A stretch of DNA of 64,000 nucleotides from Pseudomonas sp. B21-040 (GTDB lineage Bacteria; Pseudomonadota; Gammaproteobacteria; Pseudomonadales; Pseudomonadaceae), in assembly GCF_024748695.1 (NCBI RefSeq), contig NZ_CP087176.1, positions 5,821,501-5,885,500 of the forward strand, given 5' to 3'. Of this stretch, positions 23,917 through 32,639 are shown one piece after another. The translations under genes and the position numbers were made by a program. A model generated the notes under the pieces. It did no database searches. It saw only the letters and a program-made list of their open reading frames with translations, and had not been told where the DNA came from. Numbering within the stretch: the stretch's first letter is position 1; every line of letters begins with the position of its first letter.

Positions 23917-26433
23917 TTACTTACGGGGTTTGATCCGCGCCGTCGCTTCGGCCACCAGCGGATCGTCCGGCCAATAGTGCTTCGGATACCGCCCCTTCAA
24001 ATCCTTCTTCACATCGGCATAGGTGCTGCGCCAGAAGTTCGCCAAATCCTGCGTCACCTGCACCGGGCGCCGCGCAGGCGACAGCAGGTGCAGCTTGACC
24101 ACTTGCCGGCCACCGGCAATGCGCGGTGTCTCGGCCAGGCCAAACAGTTCCTGCAAACGCACCGCCAGAATCGGTGGCTGTTCGCTGTAGTCCAGACGAA
24201 TCGAAGAACCCGACGGTACGCTCAGATGATGCGGCGCCTGCTCATCCAGCCGTTGCGGCAGCGGCCACGGCAGCAGGTTGTGGACGATGCTCGACAAGTC
24301 CAGATTGGCGAAATGACTCAGTCGCGAGACTTTGCCCAGATACGGCATCAGCCACTGTTCAAGATTTGTCAGCAGGGCGACGTCGCTGACATCCGGCCAC
24401 TCACTGTCGCCCTTGCCGGCAAGGTCCAACTGGCGCAACAACGCGACCCGCGCCTGCCACTGACGCAGCTCCGGCGTCCATGGCAACAGCTCCAGGCCTT
24501 TGCGCCGCACCAGGTTCACCAAAGCCTGGCTGCGAGCGGTTTCATCAAGGCCGGTCAACGGTTCGCGGCTGAGGATCAACTCACCCACCCTGCGCTGACG
24601 CTCGGCGCGCAACACGCCTTCGCGCTCGTCCCAATCCAGTTGATCGACGTTGCGCACTTGCTCGGCGAGCACCGTGTCGAACAGTGCCGGATCGAAATCC
24701 GCCGCCAGATAAATTCGCTCTTCACGCTGGCCCTGACGACTGCCGAGATCGGCGATCACCAGCCACGGTTGCTTCATCAAACTGTCCGCTTCGGCGAACA
24801 GCGCCGCACGGCCGTTGGCCAGGCGATATTCCGCGCCACCGGCCCGTCGTTGCTGGGCCACGCGGTCGGGATAGGCCAGCGCCAGCAACGCACCGAGCCA
24901 GCGTGAATGATCGGGATCGCTGACCGGTTCCGACGCTTTGCCGCGCAAATAACCACGATATTGCCGCGCCAGTTGCCGGGCGCGCTGAACACCGCCCTGC
25001 GCCCCCCGCGCGGCTCGCTCTTCGCCGGACAACAACACCAGACGACTGTGCAGATCCGCCCCGGCACCGCGCAAGATATCTCGCTCGCCGAGCAATGCCG
25101 CGACATCGCAGGCCATGTCGGCCAAACCGAGCGCCTGCCCGCGCAACAGCAAATGCGCGATGCGCGGATGCGCCGGCAGTTCGGCCATGGCCTGACCGTG
25201 ACGGGTCAATGCGTCGCCATCCAGCGCGCCCAGACGATCCAGCAAATCCTGCGCCTGTGCATAAGCAGCGGCCGGCGGTACATCCAGCCAAACCAACTGA
25301 CCCGGTGTCACGCCCCAGCGCCCCAGTTGCAACGCCAGGCCCGCGAGATCGGCCGAGAGAATTTCCGCACTGGCATACGCCGCCAGTTGTTCGTGTTGAT
25401 CCTGCGACCACAGGCGATAACACACGCCCGGCTCCAACCGCCCGGCCCGGCCTGCGCGTTGAGTGGCACTGGCTTTGGAAATGCGCTGGGTATCGAGGCG
25501 GGTCATGCCGCTGCCGGGGTCGAAACGCGGCACTCGCGCCAACCCGGCATCAATGACCACGCGCACGCCATCGATCGTCAGGCTGGTCTCGGCGATGTTG
25601 GTCGCCAGCACCACTTTGCGTTTGCCTGCGGGTGCCGGGTCGATCGCGGCTCGCTGCGCGGCCAGGTCCAGTTCGCCGTGCAATGGGCAAAGCAGCACCG
25701 GCGTGTTGTCGCCCAGCGCATCGGCCAATTGTTGATGGACTCGACGGATTTCCGCTTGCCCCGGCAGGAACACCAGAAGGCTACCGGTTTCATCGTTCAA
25801 GGCCTCGAGGACGGTTTGCACCAGGCGCGGCTCGATGAACTCACCTGACTGAAACGGCCGGCCCCAGCGCATCGCCACCGGGTACATGCGCCCTTCACTG
25901 CGCAGGATCGGCGCGTCGTCCAGCAACCCGGCCAGGCGTTCGCCTTCCAGGGTTGCGGACATCAAGAGGATTTTCAGCGGTTGATCGTCGCGAAACAACT
26001 CCCGGCCATTCAGGCTCAGGGCCAACGCCAGGTCAGCGTCGAGGCTACGTTCGTGGAATTCGTCGAAGATCAGCAAACCCACGCCTTCCAGCGCCGGGTC
26101 ATCTTGCAGGCGCCGCGTGAGGATGCCTTCGGTGACCACTTCGATGCGGGTGTTGGGCCCGACTTTGCTGTCCAGCCGAATCCGATAGCCGACGGTTTCA
26201 CCGACCTTCTCGCCCAACTCACTGGCCAAGCGCTCTGCCGCCGCCCGCGCCGCCAAACGACGCGGTTCAAGCATCAGGATGGTCTGCCCGGCCAGCCAGG
26301 GCTCATTGAGCAAGGCCAAGGGCACGCGCGTGGTTTTACCGGCACCGGGCGGTGCTTCGAGCACGGCTTCGTGGCGTGTCGCCAAGGCTTCACGCAGGGC
26401 GGGTAAAACTTCATCAATCGGCAAAGAATTCAT
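23917..26433 (-). CDS. hrpB: ATP-dependent helicase HrpB
   Basis: An 838-residue DEAH/RHA-type helicase. Motif I is PPGAGKTTRVPLALL, motif II DEFHERSLDAD (the DEFH variant typical of HrpB), motif III SATLEGERL and motif VI QRAGRAGRLEPGVCYRLW. The helicase-associated HA2 region follows. The C-terminal HrpB-specific domain ends around SPARRPVQVTQDLANFW and YPKHYWPDDPL. The family length is about 810-850. Start at the ATG at 26431-26433, with GGGAG five bases upstream. It is probably cytoplasmic; its cellular role is poorly defined. It is divergent from the lipoprotein gene at 26544. Confidence 0.95.
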   Translation of the reverse strand: MNSLPIDEVLPALREALATRHEAVLEAPPGAGKTTRVPLALLNEPWLAGQTILMLEPRRLAARAAAERLASELGEKVGETVGYRIRLDSKVGPNTRIEVVTEGILTRRLQDDPALEGVGLLIFDEFHERSLDADLALALSLNGRELFRDDQPLKILLMSATLEGERLAGLLDDAPILRSEGRMYPVAMRWGRPFQSGEFIEPRLVQTVLEALNDETGSLLVFLPGQAEIRRVHQQLADALGDNTPVLLCPLHGELDLAAQRAAIDPAPAGKRKVVLATNIAETSLTIDGVRVVIDAGLARVPRFDPGSGMTRLDTQRISKASATQRAGRAGRLEPGVCYRLWSQDQHEQLAAYASAEILSADLAGLALQLGRWGVTPGQLVWLDVPPAAAYAQAQDLLDRLGALDGDALTRHGQAMAELPAHPRIAHLLLRGQALGLADMACDVAALLGERDILRGAGADLHSRLVLLSGEERAARGAQGGVQRARQLARQYRGYLRGKASEPVSDPDHSRWLGALLALAYPDRVAQQRRAGGAEYRLANGRAALFAEADSLMKQPWLVIADLGSRQGQREERIYLAADFDPALFDTVLAEQVRNVDQLDWDEREGVLRAERQRRVGELILSREPLTGLDETARSQALVNLVRRKGLELLPWTPELRQWQARVALLRQLDLAGKGDSEWPDVSDVALLTNLEQWLMPYLGKVSRLSHFANLDLSSIVHNLLPWPLPQRLDEQAPHHLSVPSGSSIRLDYSEQPPILAVRLQELFGLAETPRIAGGRQVVKLHLLSPARRPVQVTQDLANFWRSTYADVKKDLKGRYPKHYWPDDPLVAEATARIKPRK

Positions 26434-26543
26434 GCTGGCTCCCAAACAGAGCGGCGAGTATAACGACGAACTGCTCGGTGTTTGTCGCGGTCCTAATTCA
26501 TAACAACGATGCTTCGTTTTCCAGATGACTCAGGAGTTTTTCC

Positions 26544-26963
26544 ATGCGTGTTCCCTTTCGCTTGATTGGCGGTGTATTGGTCGCGACCCTGCTGACCCAG
26601 GTTACGGCGTGCGGCTCGATTTTCTATCCCGATCGCCGTGGGCAAATTGACGGCAAGATCGACCCGGCTGTCGCGGCGCTGGATGCTGTGGGCCTGCTGT
26701 TCTACATCATCCCCGGCCTGATCGCCTTTGCCGTGGACTTCGCCACCGGGGCGATCTATTTCGAGCCGGGCAAGACCGCGCAGGTTGCACCGGAAAAACT
26801 CAAGGAAGCGATCGGCGCCGACGGCAAGGTCGATAATCACAAGTTGCAGACTATTCTCGAAACAGAATTGGGCCGCAGCTTTCCGCTGGACGACCCACGC
26901 CTGATTCAACACAAGGGCAGCGCCCAGCAACTGGCCATGTTCGGCCTGCAACCTGCCGCGTAA
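26544..26963 (+). CDS. Small lipoprotein of unknown function
   Basis: A 139-residue protein with a lipoprotein signal: basic MRVPFR, then a hydrophobic core and the lipobox VTAC at about 21-24, so Cys24 would be lipidated. The mature part has a short aromatic/charged start (SIFYPDRRGQIDGKIDP) and a hydrophobic segment (AVGLLFYIIPGLIAFAVDFATG, about 52-73) that may be membrane-embedded. The C-terminus is soluble with a KVDNHKLQTILETELG helix. AGGAG lies upstream of the ATG. I do not recognise a characterised family. It is followed by the CDF transporter gene after 30 bases, suggesting a two-gene operon. Confidence 0.8.
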   Translation: MRVPFRLIGGVLVATLLTQVTACGSIFYPDRRGQIDGKIDPAVAALDAVGLLFYIIPGLIAFAVDFATGAIYFEPGKTAQVAPEKLKEAIGADGKVDNHKLQTILETELGRSFPLDDPRLIQHKGSAQQLAMFGLQPAA

Positions 26964-26993
26964 TCGATGCCCCCAAAGGAAAATGCCGCCCCT

Positions 26994-27899
26994 ATGAATT
27001 CCAGCTCCGAACACGCCCGCCTGCTGCGGCTGGCGACCCGTGCCTCGGTGGCGGTGGCCTGTACGCTGATCGTCGCCAAAGGCATCGCCTGGTGGTTGAG
27101 CGGTTCGGTGAGCATGCTCGCCGGATTGACCGACTCGACGCTCGACGGCGTCACCTCGCTGCTCAACTTGCTGGCGGTGCATTACGCCTTGCGCCCGGCC
27201 GATGACGATCACCGTTACGGGCATGGCAAGGCCGAGTCGCTGGCGGGCATGGCTCAGGCGCTGTTCATTGGCGGCAGTGCGGTGCTGATCGCCCTGCAGG
27301 CCTTTGATCGGCTCCAGCATCCCGTACCGGTGGAAGCGCCGTGGATCAGCATCGGGGTGATCGTGTTTTCCCTGGTGCTGACGCTGGCATTGCTGATGCT
27401 TCAACACCGGGTGGTCAAGGCGACGGGCTCCAACGCGGTGCGTGCGGACTCGCTGCATTACCGTTCGGATCTGCTGCTCAACGGCAGCATTCTGGTGGCA
27501 CTGGTGCTGGCCGGGTTTGGCTGGCATCAGCTGGATGCGTGGTTTGGCCTGGGCATTGCCATCTACATTCTGTGGAGCGCGATTCAGATCGCACGGGAAA
27601 GTTTTACGGTGTTGATGGATGAAGAACTGCCGCCCGAAGTCAGCCAGCACATGCTCGAACTGGCCTGCAGTGTGCCGGGGGTTTTAGGGGCGCATGACCT
27701 GCGCACGCGGATTTCCGGCAACCAGTGGTTCGTGCAATTGCACCTGGAGTTGCCGGGAAGTTTGACGCTGTCTGTCGCCCACGGCATCAGCGACCAGGCG
27801 GCCGATGCGATTCATGCCGCCTACCCGAAAGCCGAAGTGCTGGTGCACGCCGACCCGCAGGAAGTGGTGCTGGCCGCCAAGGCTCAGAACGTGACCTGA
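26994..27899 (+). CDS. fieF: Cation diffusion facilitator (FieF-like metal exporter)
   Basis: A 301-residue CDF transporter that exports divalent metals (Fe, Zn, Cd in relatives) in exchange for protons. Six membrane segments are visible. The metal site residues appear as Asp in LTDSTLDGVTS (helix 2) and His/Asp in LHYRSDLLLNG (helix 5). The conserved DDDHRYGHGKAESLAG joins helices 2 and 3. The cytoplasmic C-terminal domain includes HDLRTRISGNQWFVQLHLELP and a late VLVHADP. I prefer the ATG at 26994 (AAAGGA upstream) over an ATG at 26967. Its last 16 bases overlap the convergent DUF6515 gene. Confidence 0.93.
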   Translation: MNSSSEHARLLRLATRASVAVACTLIVAKGIAWWLSGSVSMLAGLTDSTLDGVTSLLNLLAVHYALRPADDDHRYGHGKAESLAGMAQALFIGGSAVLIALQAFDRLQHPVPVEAPWISIGVIVFSLVLTLALLMLQHRVVKATGSNAVRADSLHYRSDLLLNGSILVALVLAGFGWHQLDAWFGLGIAIYILWSAIQIARESFTVLMDEELPPEVSQHMLELACSVPGVLGAHDLRTRISGNQWFVQLHLELPGSLTLSVAHGISDQAADAIHAAYPKAEVLVHADPQEVVLAAKAQNVT

Positions 27900-28930
27900 T
27901 AACCGCGACTGCCGAGGCAATTGCCCTCGGCTTGTCGGTAGGCCTGGACCACCGCTGAGTCCGGTTGGTAGGTAGCGGTTCGCGGGTCGAAGCCACTCTG
28001 CTGCACCGCGTATTGGTAGCACTCGTAACCGTCTCGACTGATCTGCTCCGGCGACTGCCCGTTGGCCGGATACGCCTCCACGTCATAACTATTGCTGGCC
28101 GGTTGTTGCGCTTGCGGGCCTCCAACCGGAGGCTCGACCACCATGTAATCCTGAGTGCTCTCCTGATAGGCGTAATACGAGCCGGCCGCCAGAAACAGCA
28201 TCGACCCGCCAATCAAGACTTGCTCGGCATAGTCAGGCAAATAGCTGACACGAATCCCGCGCGGCGGTTGCACCACGACATAGTGCGGCCCCAGCGGGCG
28301 ATACCAGTAACCGCCGGAATAGAAGTAATCCATGCCACGGTAAGGCACGCGGTATTCGCGGTCTGGAAAGCGATCAATTTCCTGACCCGGACGGTATCGC
28401 GGCCCTGGTCCCCAGCCATTGCCATGCCCCGGCGGACGACCGCCCTGCCAGTGATTGTCATTGGTCGGCGCACCGGTGTAACCATTCCAGTGCTGGTTGT
28501 AATCGTTACGCCGAGGCACATCCTGATAGTAACCACGCTGCGGTGGCTGGGTCTGGCGCACGGTGTCGGGGCGGCTGTGGATCGGCGGGTCAATCGGCAG
28601 GTCATTCGCTGGCAATTGCGGCGGCGGTGGCGGCGAGCGAACCCGGCTGTTGAAGTCCGGCGCAGGATGGTTCTGATTTTCCCGCTGGCCGTTATTTTGA
28701 CCCTGACCGTTGTGCTCGAACTGGCGGCTGTTGTCGCCACGAATGATGTCGTTGTTCTGCGGGTGCGGCTGATTGTTACCGCCATGCCCCTGACCGTTGC
28801 CCTGATGACCGCCGCCCTCATGCTGCCCGCCTTCGGGACCACGGTTTTGTTGATCATCGGCCAGTGATTGCGCAGTGACTCCGACACACAACAAACCAAC
28901 ACCGGCCAAACGCCAGATGCGCGACTTCAT
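27884..28930 (-). CDS. DUF6515-type secreted protein, low-complexity N-terminal half
   Basis: A 348-residue exported protein. The signal peptide is residues 1 to about 24 (MKSRIWRLAGVGLLCVGV, cut after QSLA). It is followed by a long region rich in His, Asn, Gln, Gly and Pro (about 25-200; repeated GQGHGGNNQPHPQNN-like stretches and a run of Pro). The folded part has the repeated Tyr/Gly/Pro pattern RVPYRGMDYFYSGGYWYRP and HYVVVQPPRGI. Then comes a hydrophobic segment (VLIGGSMLFLAAGSYYAY) and a C-terminal DGYECYQYAVQQSGFDP, a Cys-containing motif seen in DUF6515/YXWGXW-like proteins. GAGGA precedes the ATG. Function unknown. Confidence 0.85.
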   Translation of the reverse strand: MKSRIWRLAGVGLLCVGVTAQSLADDQQNRGPEGGQHEGGGHQGNGQGHGGNNQPHPQNNDIIRGDNSRQFEHNGQGQNNGQRENQNHPAPDFNSRVRSPPPPPQLPANDLPIDPPIHSRPDTVRQTQPPQRGYYQDVPRRNDYNQHWNGYTGAPTNDNHWQGGRPPGHGNGWGPGPRYRPGQEIDRFPDREYRVPYRGMDYFYSGGYWYRPLGPHYVVVQPPRGIRVSYLPDYAEQVLIGGSMLFLAAGSYYAYQESTQDYMVVEPPVGGPQAQQPASNSYDVEAYPANGQSPEQISRDGYECYQYAVQQSGFDPRTATYQPDSAVVQAYRQAEGNCLGSRGYQVTF

Positions 28931-29365
28931 GCTTTTCCTCACTACGGGTTAGGGCCTGTACGTAAGACTGGGAAAGTTCAGGCCGGTTCTGAAACAGGTT
29001 ATCAGTCGCGAAACTTATTTATTGAGGGCTGTGCAGAAATCGCAGGCAAAAGAAAAGGGAGACCCGTCGGCCTCCCTTTGAGAACTTCGTCCGTGCTCGA
29101 CGCTTATGACGTCGGCTCACCTCACCCCGTCTTCTGGACAGTGTGCAGCTCGGGGGCCGGCACATCCCCGGTGGGGGTGGCGGCCGCGGCTGGCCTGATT
29201 GGGCGAGCCGCTGTGGACTGTTTGTCCGAGCAGTGATTCTGGTGATAAGAATAGGCCTGGGGCGCCGGCAGAGGATTGCGAAGATTGCTCAAATAAACAT
29301 CACTTGCGCAATTTTTAACCTTGGATAGATAATCTGCCGCAATAGTTACGACAAAGGCCTCATTG
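28931..29365. other. 435-base gap with an orphan terminator
   Basis: The gap lies between the DUF6515 start and the Lrp-type gene. It contains a minus-strand terminator hairpin at about 29047-29079 that belongs to no annotated gene, and an AT-rich block at about 29285-29345 that probably holds the Lrp promoter. No convincing coding region is present, so a short minus-strand RNA is a possibility (see findings). Confidence 0.6.
29047..29079 (-). terminator. Orphan intrinsic terminator
   Basis: Stem AAAGGGAG (29054-29061) / CTCCCTTT (29072-29079), extendable by CC/GG around a 4-base loop. On the minus strand it is followed by TTTTCTTTT (29047-29056, partly in the stem), the form of a rho-independent terminator. 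No recognised minus-strand gene lies directly upstream of it. Confidence 0.6.
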
Positions 29366-29845
29366 ATGAGCAAACTCGACCGATACGACTTGAGCATTTT
29401 GGCGGAATTGCAGCGTGATGCGCGCATCTCCAACCAGGAGCTGGCCGAACGCATCGGCTTGTCCCCCTCGCCTTGCTCGCGCCGGGTCAAGCAACTGGAG
29501 GACGACGGCTACATCACCCGCCAGGTCGCCCTGCTGGACCGTAAAATGCTCGGCTTGAGCCTGACGGCTTACGTGCTGATCGGCATGGACCGGCACACCC
29601 CGGAACGCTTCGAGAACTTCGAAGCGGCGATTCGTACATTGCCGCAAGTGCTGGAATGCAGCCTGGTGACCGGGATGGACGCCGACTATCAGCTCAAGGT
29701 GGTGGTGCCGGACATGGATCACTATCAGAAGTTACTGCTGGGGCACCTGACCCGGATTGAAGGGGTCACCAGCGTTCGTTCGAGCTTTGTGCTGAACCAG
29801 GTACTCAACAGCACTGAATTGCCCCTGACTCATCTGCGTAACTGA
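29366..29845 (+). CDS. Lrp/AsnC family transcriptional regulator
   Basis: A 159-residue regulator. The N-terminal HTH spans about 3-60 (LDRYDLSILAELQRDARISNQ is the opening helix region; SPSPCSRRVKQLEDDGYI the recognition part). The RAM ligand domain includes LECSLVTGMDADYQLKVVV, with the G-x-D-A-D-Y turn of the Lrp branch, and the final SSFVLNQVLNSTELPL. It is closer to leucine-responsive Lrp than the regulator at 10619. Start ATG at 29366 with AAAGG upstream; an adjacent TTG three bases earlier is also open. No adjacent co-directional target gene; a REP pair follows the stop. Confidence 0.92.
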   Translation: MSKLDRYDLSILAELQRDARISNQELAERIGLSPSPCSRRVKQLEDDGYITRQVALLDRKMLGLSLTAYVLIGMDRHTPERFENFEAAIRTLPQVLECSLVTGMDADYQLKVVVPDMDHYQKLLLGHLTRIEGVTSVRSSFVLNQVLNSTELPLTHLRN

Positions 29846-29850
29846 AGACG

Positions 29851-29936
29851 CTATCGCGAGCAAGCTTTGCTCCTACAGATCTGGTGCGGATTCGTGGCAG
29901 ATGCAAACCCGTAGGAGCATGGCTTGCCCGCGATGG
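29851..29936. repeat. REP pair
   Basis: CTATCGCGAGCAAGCTTTGC then TCCTACAG, followed about 30 bases later by GTAGGAGCATGGCTTGCCC then GCGATGG. It is less symmetrical than other pairs and lies downstream of the Lrp-type gene. Confidence 0.75.
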
Positions 29937-30051
29937 GGCCGGCACAGGCGACGAATAGCTGCGACACACCGCCGCAGGTCAATACTGTACGCAGCCAGCG
30001 AGGCGTATACTCCCCGCGCCCTTTTAGCCCCGCCCGCGCTGGAGATGTTCG

Positions 30052-30261
30052 ATGGATCCTGCAGTATTTGAAGAGTGGATGATGACTGGCCTTGTCAGCA
30101 TTCTGATCATTTTCATGGGTTTCATCGTCTGGGATCTGGCGAAGAAGTCCAAGGCCGGGCGCTTTGGCTCGTTCATTCTGTTCTTTGTACTGGGTCTGGG
30201 CGTGGCCGCGTTCGTGATCAAAAGCGTGGTGATCGGCCTGATTGAATCCGGCACGTTATAA
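30052..30261 (+). CDS. DUF2788 domain-containing small membrane protein
   Basis: A 69-residue protein with two hydrophobic segments: about 9-29 ([21 protein letters not shown]) and about 40-62 ([20 protein letters not shown]), joined by a basic loop (AKKSKAGR). The whole sequence matches the small DUF2788 family found in Pseudomonas and relatives. GGAG lies seven bases before the ATG. Function unknown. Its last 6 bases overlap the convergent rluE gene. Confidence 0.88.
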   Translation: MDPAVFEEWMMTGLVSILIIFMGFIVWDLAKKSKAGRFGSFILFFVLGLGVAAFVIKSVVIGLIESGTL

Positions 30262-30891
30262 ACGCGCCGGCACTTCCTTCCACTGGCCCTGATCGAGCCC
30301 TTCGATCGTCCAGTCGCCAATTCTGACCCGCACCAGACGCAATGTCGGCAAGCCGACCGCTGCCGTCATGCGCCGCACCTGACGATTGCGCCCTTCACGA
30401 ATCACCAGCTCCAGCCAGCTTGTCGGCACACTCTTGCGAAAGCGCACCGGCGGGTTGCGTGGCCACAGCTCCGGTTCTTCCAGTTGCCGCGCCTCGGCCG
30501 GCAAAGTCATCCCGTCGTTAAGTTCGACGCCGTCACGCAAACGCTGCAACTGCTCGGCACTCGGCTCGCCTTCTACCTGCACCCAATACGTCTTGGCCAG
30601 TTTGTGTTTCGGATCGGCAATACGGGCTTGCAACTGACCGTCGTTGGTCAGCAGCAACAAGCCTTCGCTGTCGCGGTCCAGGCGTCCGGCCGGGTAAATC
30701 CCCGGGATCTCGATGTAATCCTTGAGCGTCGCCCGCCCTTCGCCGTCGCTGAATTGCGTCAGCACATCAAACGGTTTGTTGAACAGGATCAGCTTCGGCT
30801 CGGCCGGCGGCGCCTTGGCGACACGGCGCGGGGCTGAGGAAGGAGTATTCGCGCCAGGACGGCGAGGTGCGGGACGTTGTGGACGAGGCAT
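30256..30891 (-). CDS. rluE: 23S rRNA pseudouridine synthase E
   Basis: A 211-residue RsuA/RluE-type pseudouridine synthase; in E. coli RluE modifies U2457 of 23S rRNA. The first 30 residues are basic and Pro/Arg/Ala-rich. Then comes [15 protein letters not shown], and the catalytic Asp in [20 protein letters not shown]. The conserved [11 protein letters not shown] and the closing [25 protein letters not shown] are present. There is no S4 domain, as expected for RluE. It is monocistronic and convergent with DUF2788 (6-base overlap). Confidence 0.93.
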   Translation of the reverse strand: MPRPQRPAPRRPGANTPSSAPRRVAKAPPAEPKLILFNKPFDVLTQFSDGEGRATLKDYIEIPGIYPAGRLDRDSEGLLLLTNDGQLQARIADPKHKLAKTYWVQVEGEPSAEQLQRLRDGVELNDGMTLPAEARQLEEPELWPRNPPVRFRKSVPTSWLELVIREGRNRQVRRMTAAVGLPTLRLVRVRIGDWTIEGLDQGQWKEVPARL

Positions 30892-30962
30892 GGGGAAAGG
30901 AACATCTAACGGTCAGGGCTGCTAATGCTAGTGCCCTGACCGCCAAATGACCATGACAACCG

Positions 30963-32426
30963 TTAGCGGAACGGCGGCTCGTCGAAGCTGCGCAGCTTGC
31001 GCGAGTGCAGCGAGTTGAGCTCGGTACGCAGCAGATCCACCGCTTCGATGCCGATCTTCAAGTGCTGGCTGACCGCACGTTCATAGAAGGCGTTGGCCGA
31101 GCCCGGCAACTTGATTTCGCTGTGCAGCGGCTTGTCCGAGACGCAGAGCAACGTGCCATACGGCACCCGCAAGCGATAACCCTGGGCAGCGATAGTGCCA
31201 CTTTCCATGTCCACCGCCACGGCGCGAGACAGGTTGATCAACGGACGCTCCTGAGCCCAGCGCAGCTCCCAGTTACGGTCGTCGTAAGTCAGTACGGTGC
31301 CAGTGCGCAGGCGTTTCTTCAGCTCGTCACCTTTCTCGCCGGTGATGTTGGCCGCCGCTTGCTGCAATGCCATCTGCACTTCCGCCAGCGCCGGTATCGG
31401 AATGTTCGGTGGCACGACCCGGTCGAGAATCCCGTCGCGGCGCATGTACGCGTGAGCCAGCACGTAGTCGCCAATGGTCTGCGACTGACGCAAGCCGCCG
31501 CAGTGACCGATCATCAGCCAGCAATGCGGACGCAGCACCGCCAAGTGGTCGGTGATGTTCTTGGCGTTGGACGGGCCGACGCCGATATTCACCAGCGTCA
31601 CGCCATGGCCATCGCTGGCGATCAGGTGATAGGCCGGCATCTGGTAACGGTGCCACACCACACCGGCGGCAATCGCCGATGCTTCGCCGTGGTCCATGCT
31701 CTTTTCGATGATCACGTTGCCCGGCAAGATCATGCGCACAAAACGCGGGTCGCTGCGCAATTGCTCCAGGCCATGGACGATGAACTGGTCAACATAGCGG
31801 TGGTAGTTGGTCAGCAGGATCCAGGGTTGCACATGACGCCAATCACTGCCGGTGTAATGCACCAGGCGGCGCAGGGAGAAGTCCACCCGCGCGGCGTCGA
31901 ACAGCGCCAGCGGCAGCGGGTCGGTGTTTTCCCAATCGTACAAGCCATCGGCAATGCCGTCGGTGGCAGCGGACAGGTCGGTACTCGGGAACACCCGCGC
32001 CAGCACGGCAGCGGTCACGCCGGAACCGGCCAGCTCATCGCCCTGCTCGACCACGTACGGGTAAGGAATGTTTTGCTGGCTGATACCGACTTCCACGGTC
32101 ACGGTGAAGTCGTGCATCAACGGCACCAGCTGTTCCAGCAGGTATTTGCGGAAGGCGGCCGGATGGGTGACGGTGACGCTGTAGGTTCCGGGCAGTTGAA
32201 CCTTGGCGTAGGCGCGCGTGGTCTGCGGGACTTCGCCCTGGCAGTGATAAGTCAGACGCAGTTCGGGATAACGGAACATCGCACGCTGCTCGGCGTCCGG
32301 CTCGACACGATCCTTCAGGTATCGCTTGAGCGCCTGATTCAACGCGGTGGTTGCACGATTGTGCAAGAGCGCAAGCCGGTCCACGGCTTGCTCGGCGGTT
32401 TGAACGATAATAAAAGCTTCGGTCAC
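30963..32426 (-). CDS. amn: AMP nucleosidase
   Basis: A 487-residue enzyme that splits AMP into adenine and ribose 5-phosphate, adjusting adenylate pools. The N-terminal AMP_N-type domain carries VDRLALLHNRATTALNQALK and ELRLTYHCQGE. The C-terminal phosphorylase-like domain includes VTLVNIGVGPSNAKNITDHL, HCWLMIGHCGGLR and the late VAVDMESGTIAAQGYRLRVP with catalytic-site Glu/Asp. I prefer the GTG start at 32424-32426 because AGGA lies eight bases upstream; the ATG at 32435 would place AGG directly against the start. It is monocistronic. Confidence 0.93.
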   Translation of the reverse strand: MTEAFIIVQTAEQAVDRLALLHNRATTALNQALKRYLKDRVEPDAEQRAMFRYPELRLTYHCQGEVPQTTRAYAKVQLPGTYSVTVTHPAAFRKYLLEQLVPLMHDFTVTVEVGISQQNIPYPYVVEQGDELAGSGVTAAVLARVFPSTDLSAATDGIADGLYDWENTDPLPLALFDAARVDFSLRRLVHYTGSDWRHVQPWILLTNYHRYVDQFIVHGLEQLRSDPRFVRMILPGNVIIEKSMDHGEASAIAAGVVWHRYQMPAYHLIASDGHGVTLVNIGVGPSNAKNITDHLAVLRPHCWLMIGHCGGLRQSQTIGDYVLAHAYMRRDGILDRVVPPNIPIPALAEVQMALQQAAANITGEKGDELKKRLRTGTVLTYDDRNWELRWAQERPLINLSRAVAVDMESGTIAAQGYRLRVPYGTLLCVSDKPLHSEIKLPGSANAFYERAVSQHLKIGIEAVDLLRTELNSLHSRKLRSFDEPPFR

Positions 32427-32534
32427 GATCAGCATCCTGTGTTCTGACTTGCAGACCTTCATCTTGCCTGCATCGTCGCTTCACGGGAACAGTCGTGTTT
32501 GGGCAATACATCAATAGTCAGGCACAGGCAGAAC

Positions 32535-32626
32535 CTGTGGGAGCGGGCTTGCCCGCGATAGCGGTGTGTCAGACACCATTAATGTTGAATGTCAGACCGC
32601 ATTCGCGGGCAAGCCCGCTCCCACAG
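32535..32626. repeat. REP pair
   Basis: Highly symmetrical inverted REPs: CCTGTGGGAGCGGGCTTGCC and GGCAAGCCCGCTCCCACAGG, separated by about 50 bases. It lies between the amn start and the acyl-CoA dehydrogenase stop. Confidence 0.88.
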
Positions 32627-32639
32627 GGTTTTGCAACGG

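Noticed and set aside
28213..28902. Alternative reading frames inside the DUF6515 gene
   Set aside because: The low-complexity repeats open other frames on both strands, but only the 27884-28930 frame has a signal peptide, a good ribosome binding site and a conserved C-terminal domain.
29122..29292. Minus-strand open frame of about 56 codons upstream of the orphan terminator
   Set aside because: The only possible start is a TTG without a Shine-Dalgarno. The peptide is Pro/Ala-rich with no recognisable fold. A non-coding RNA is at least as likely, so no CDS was called.
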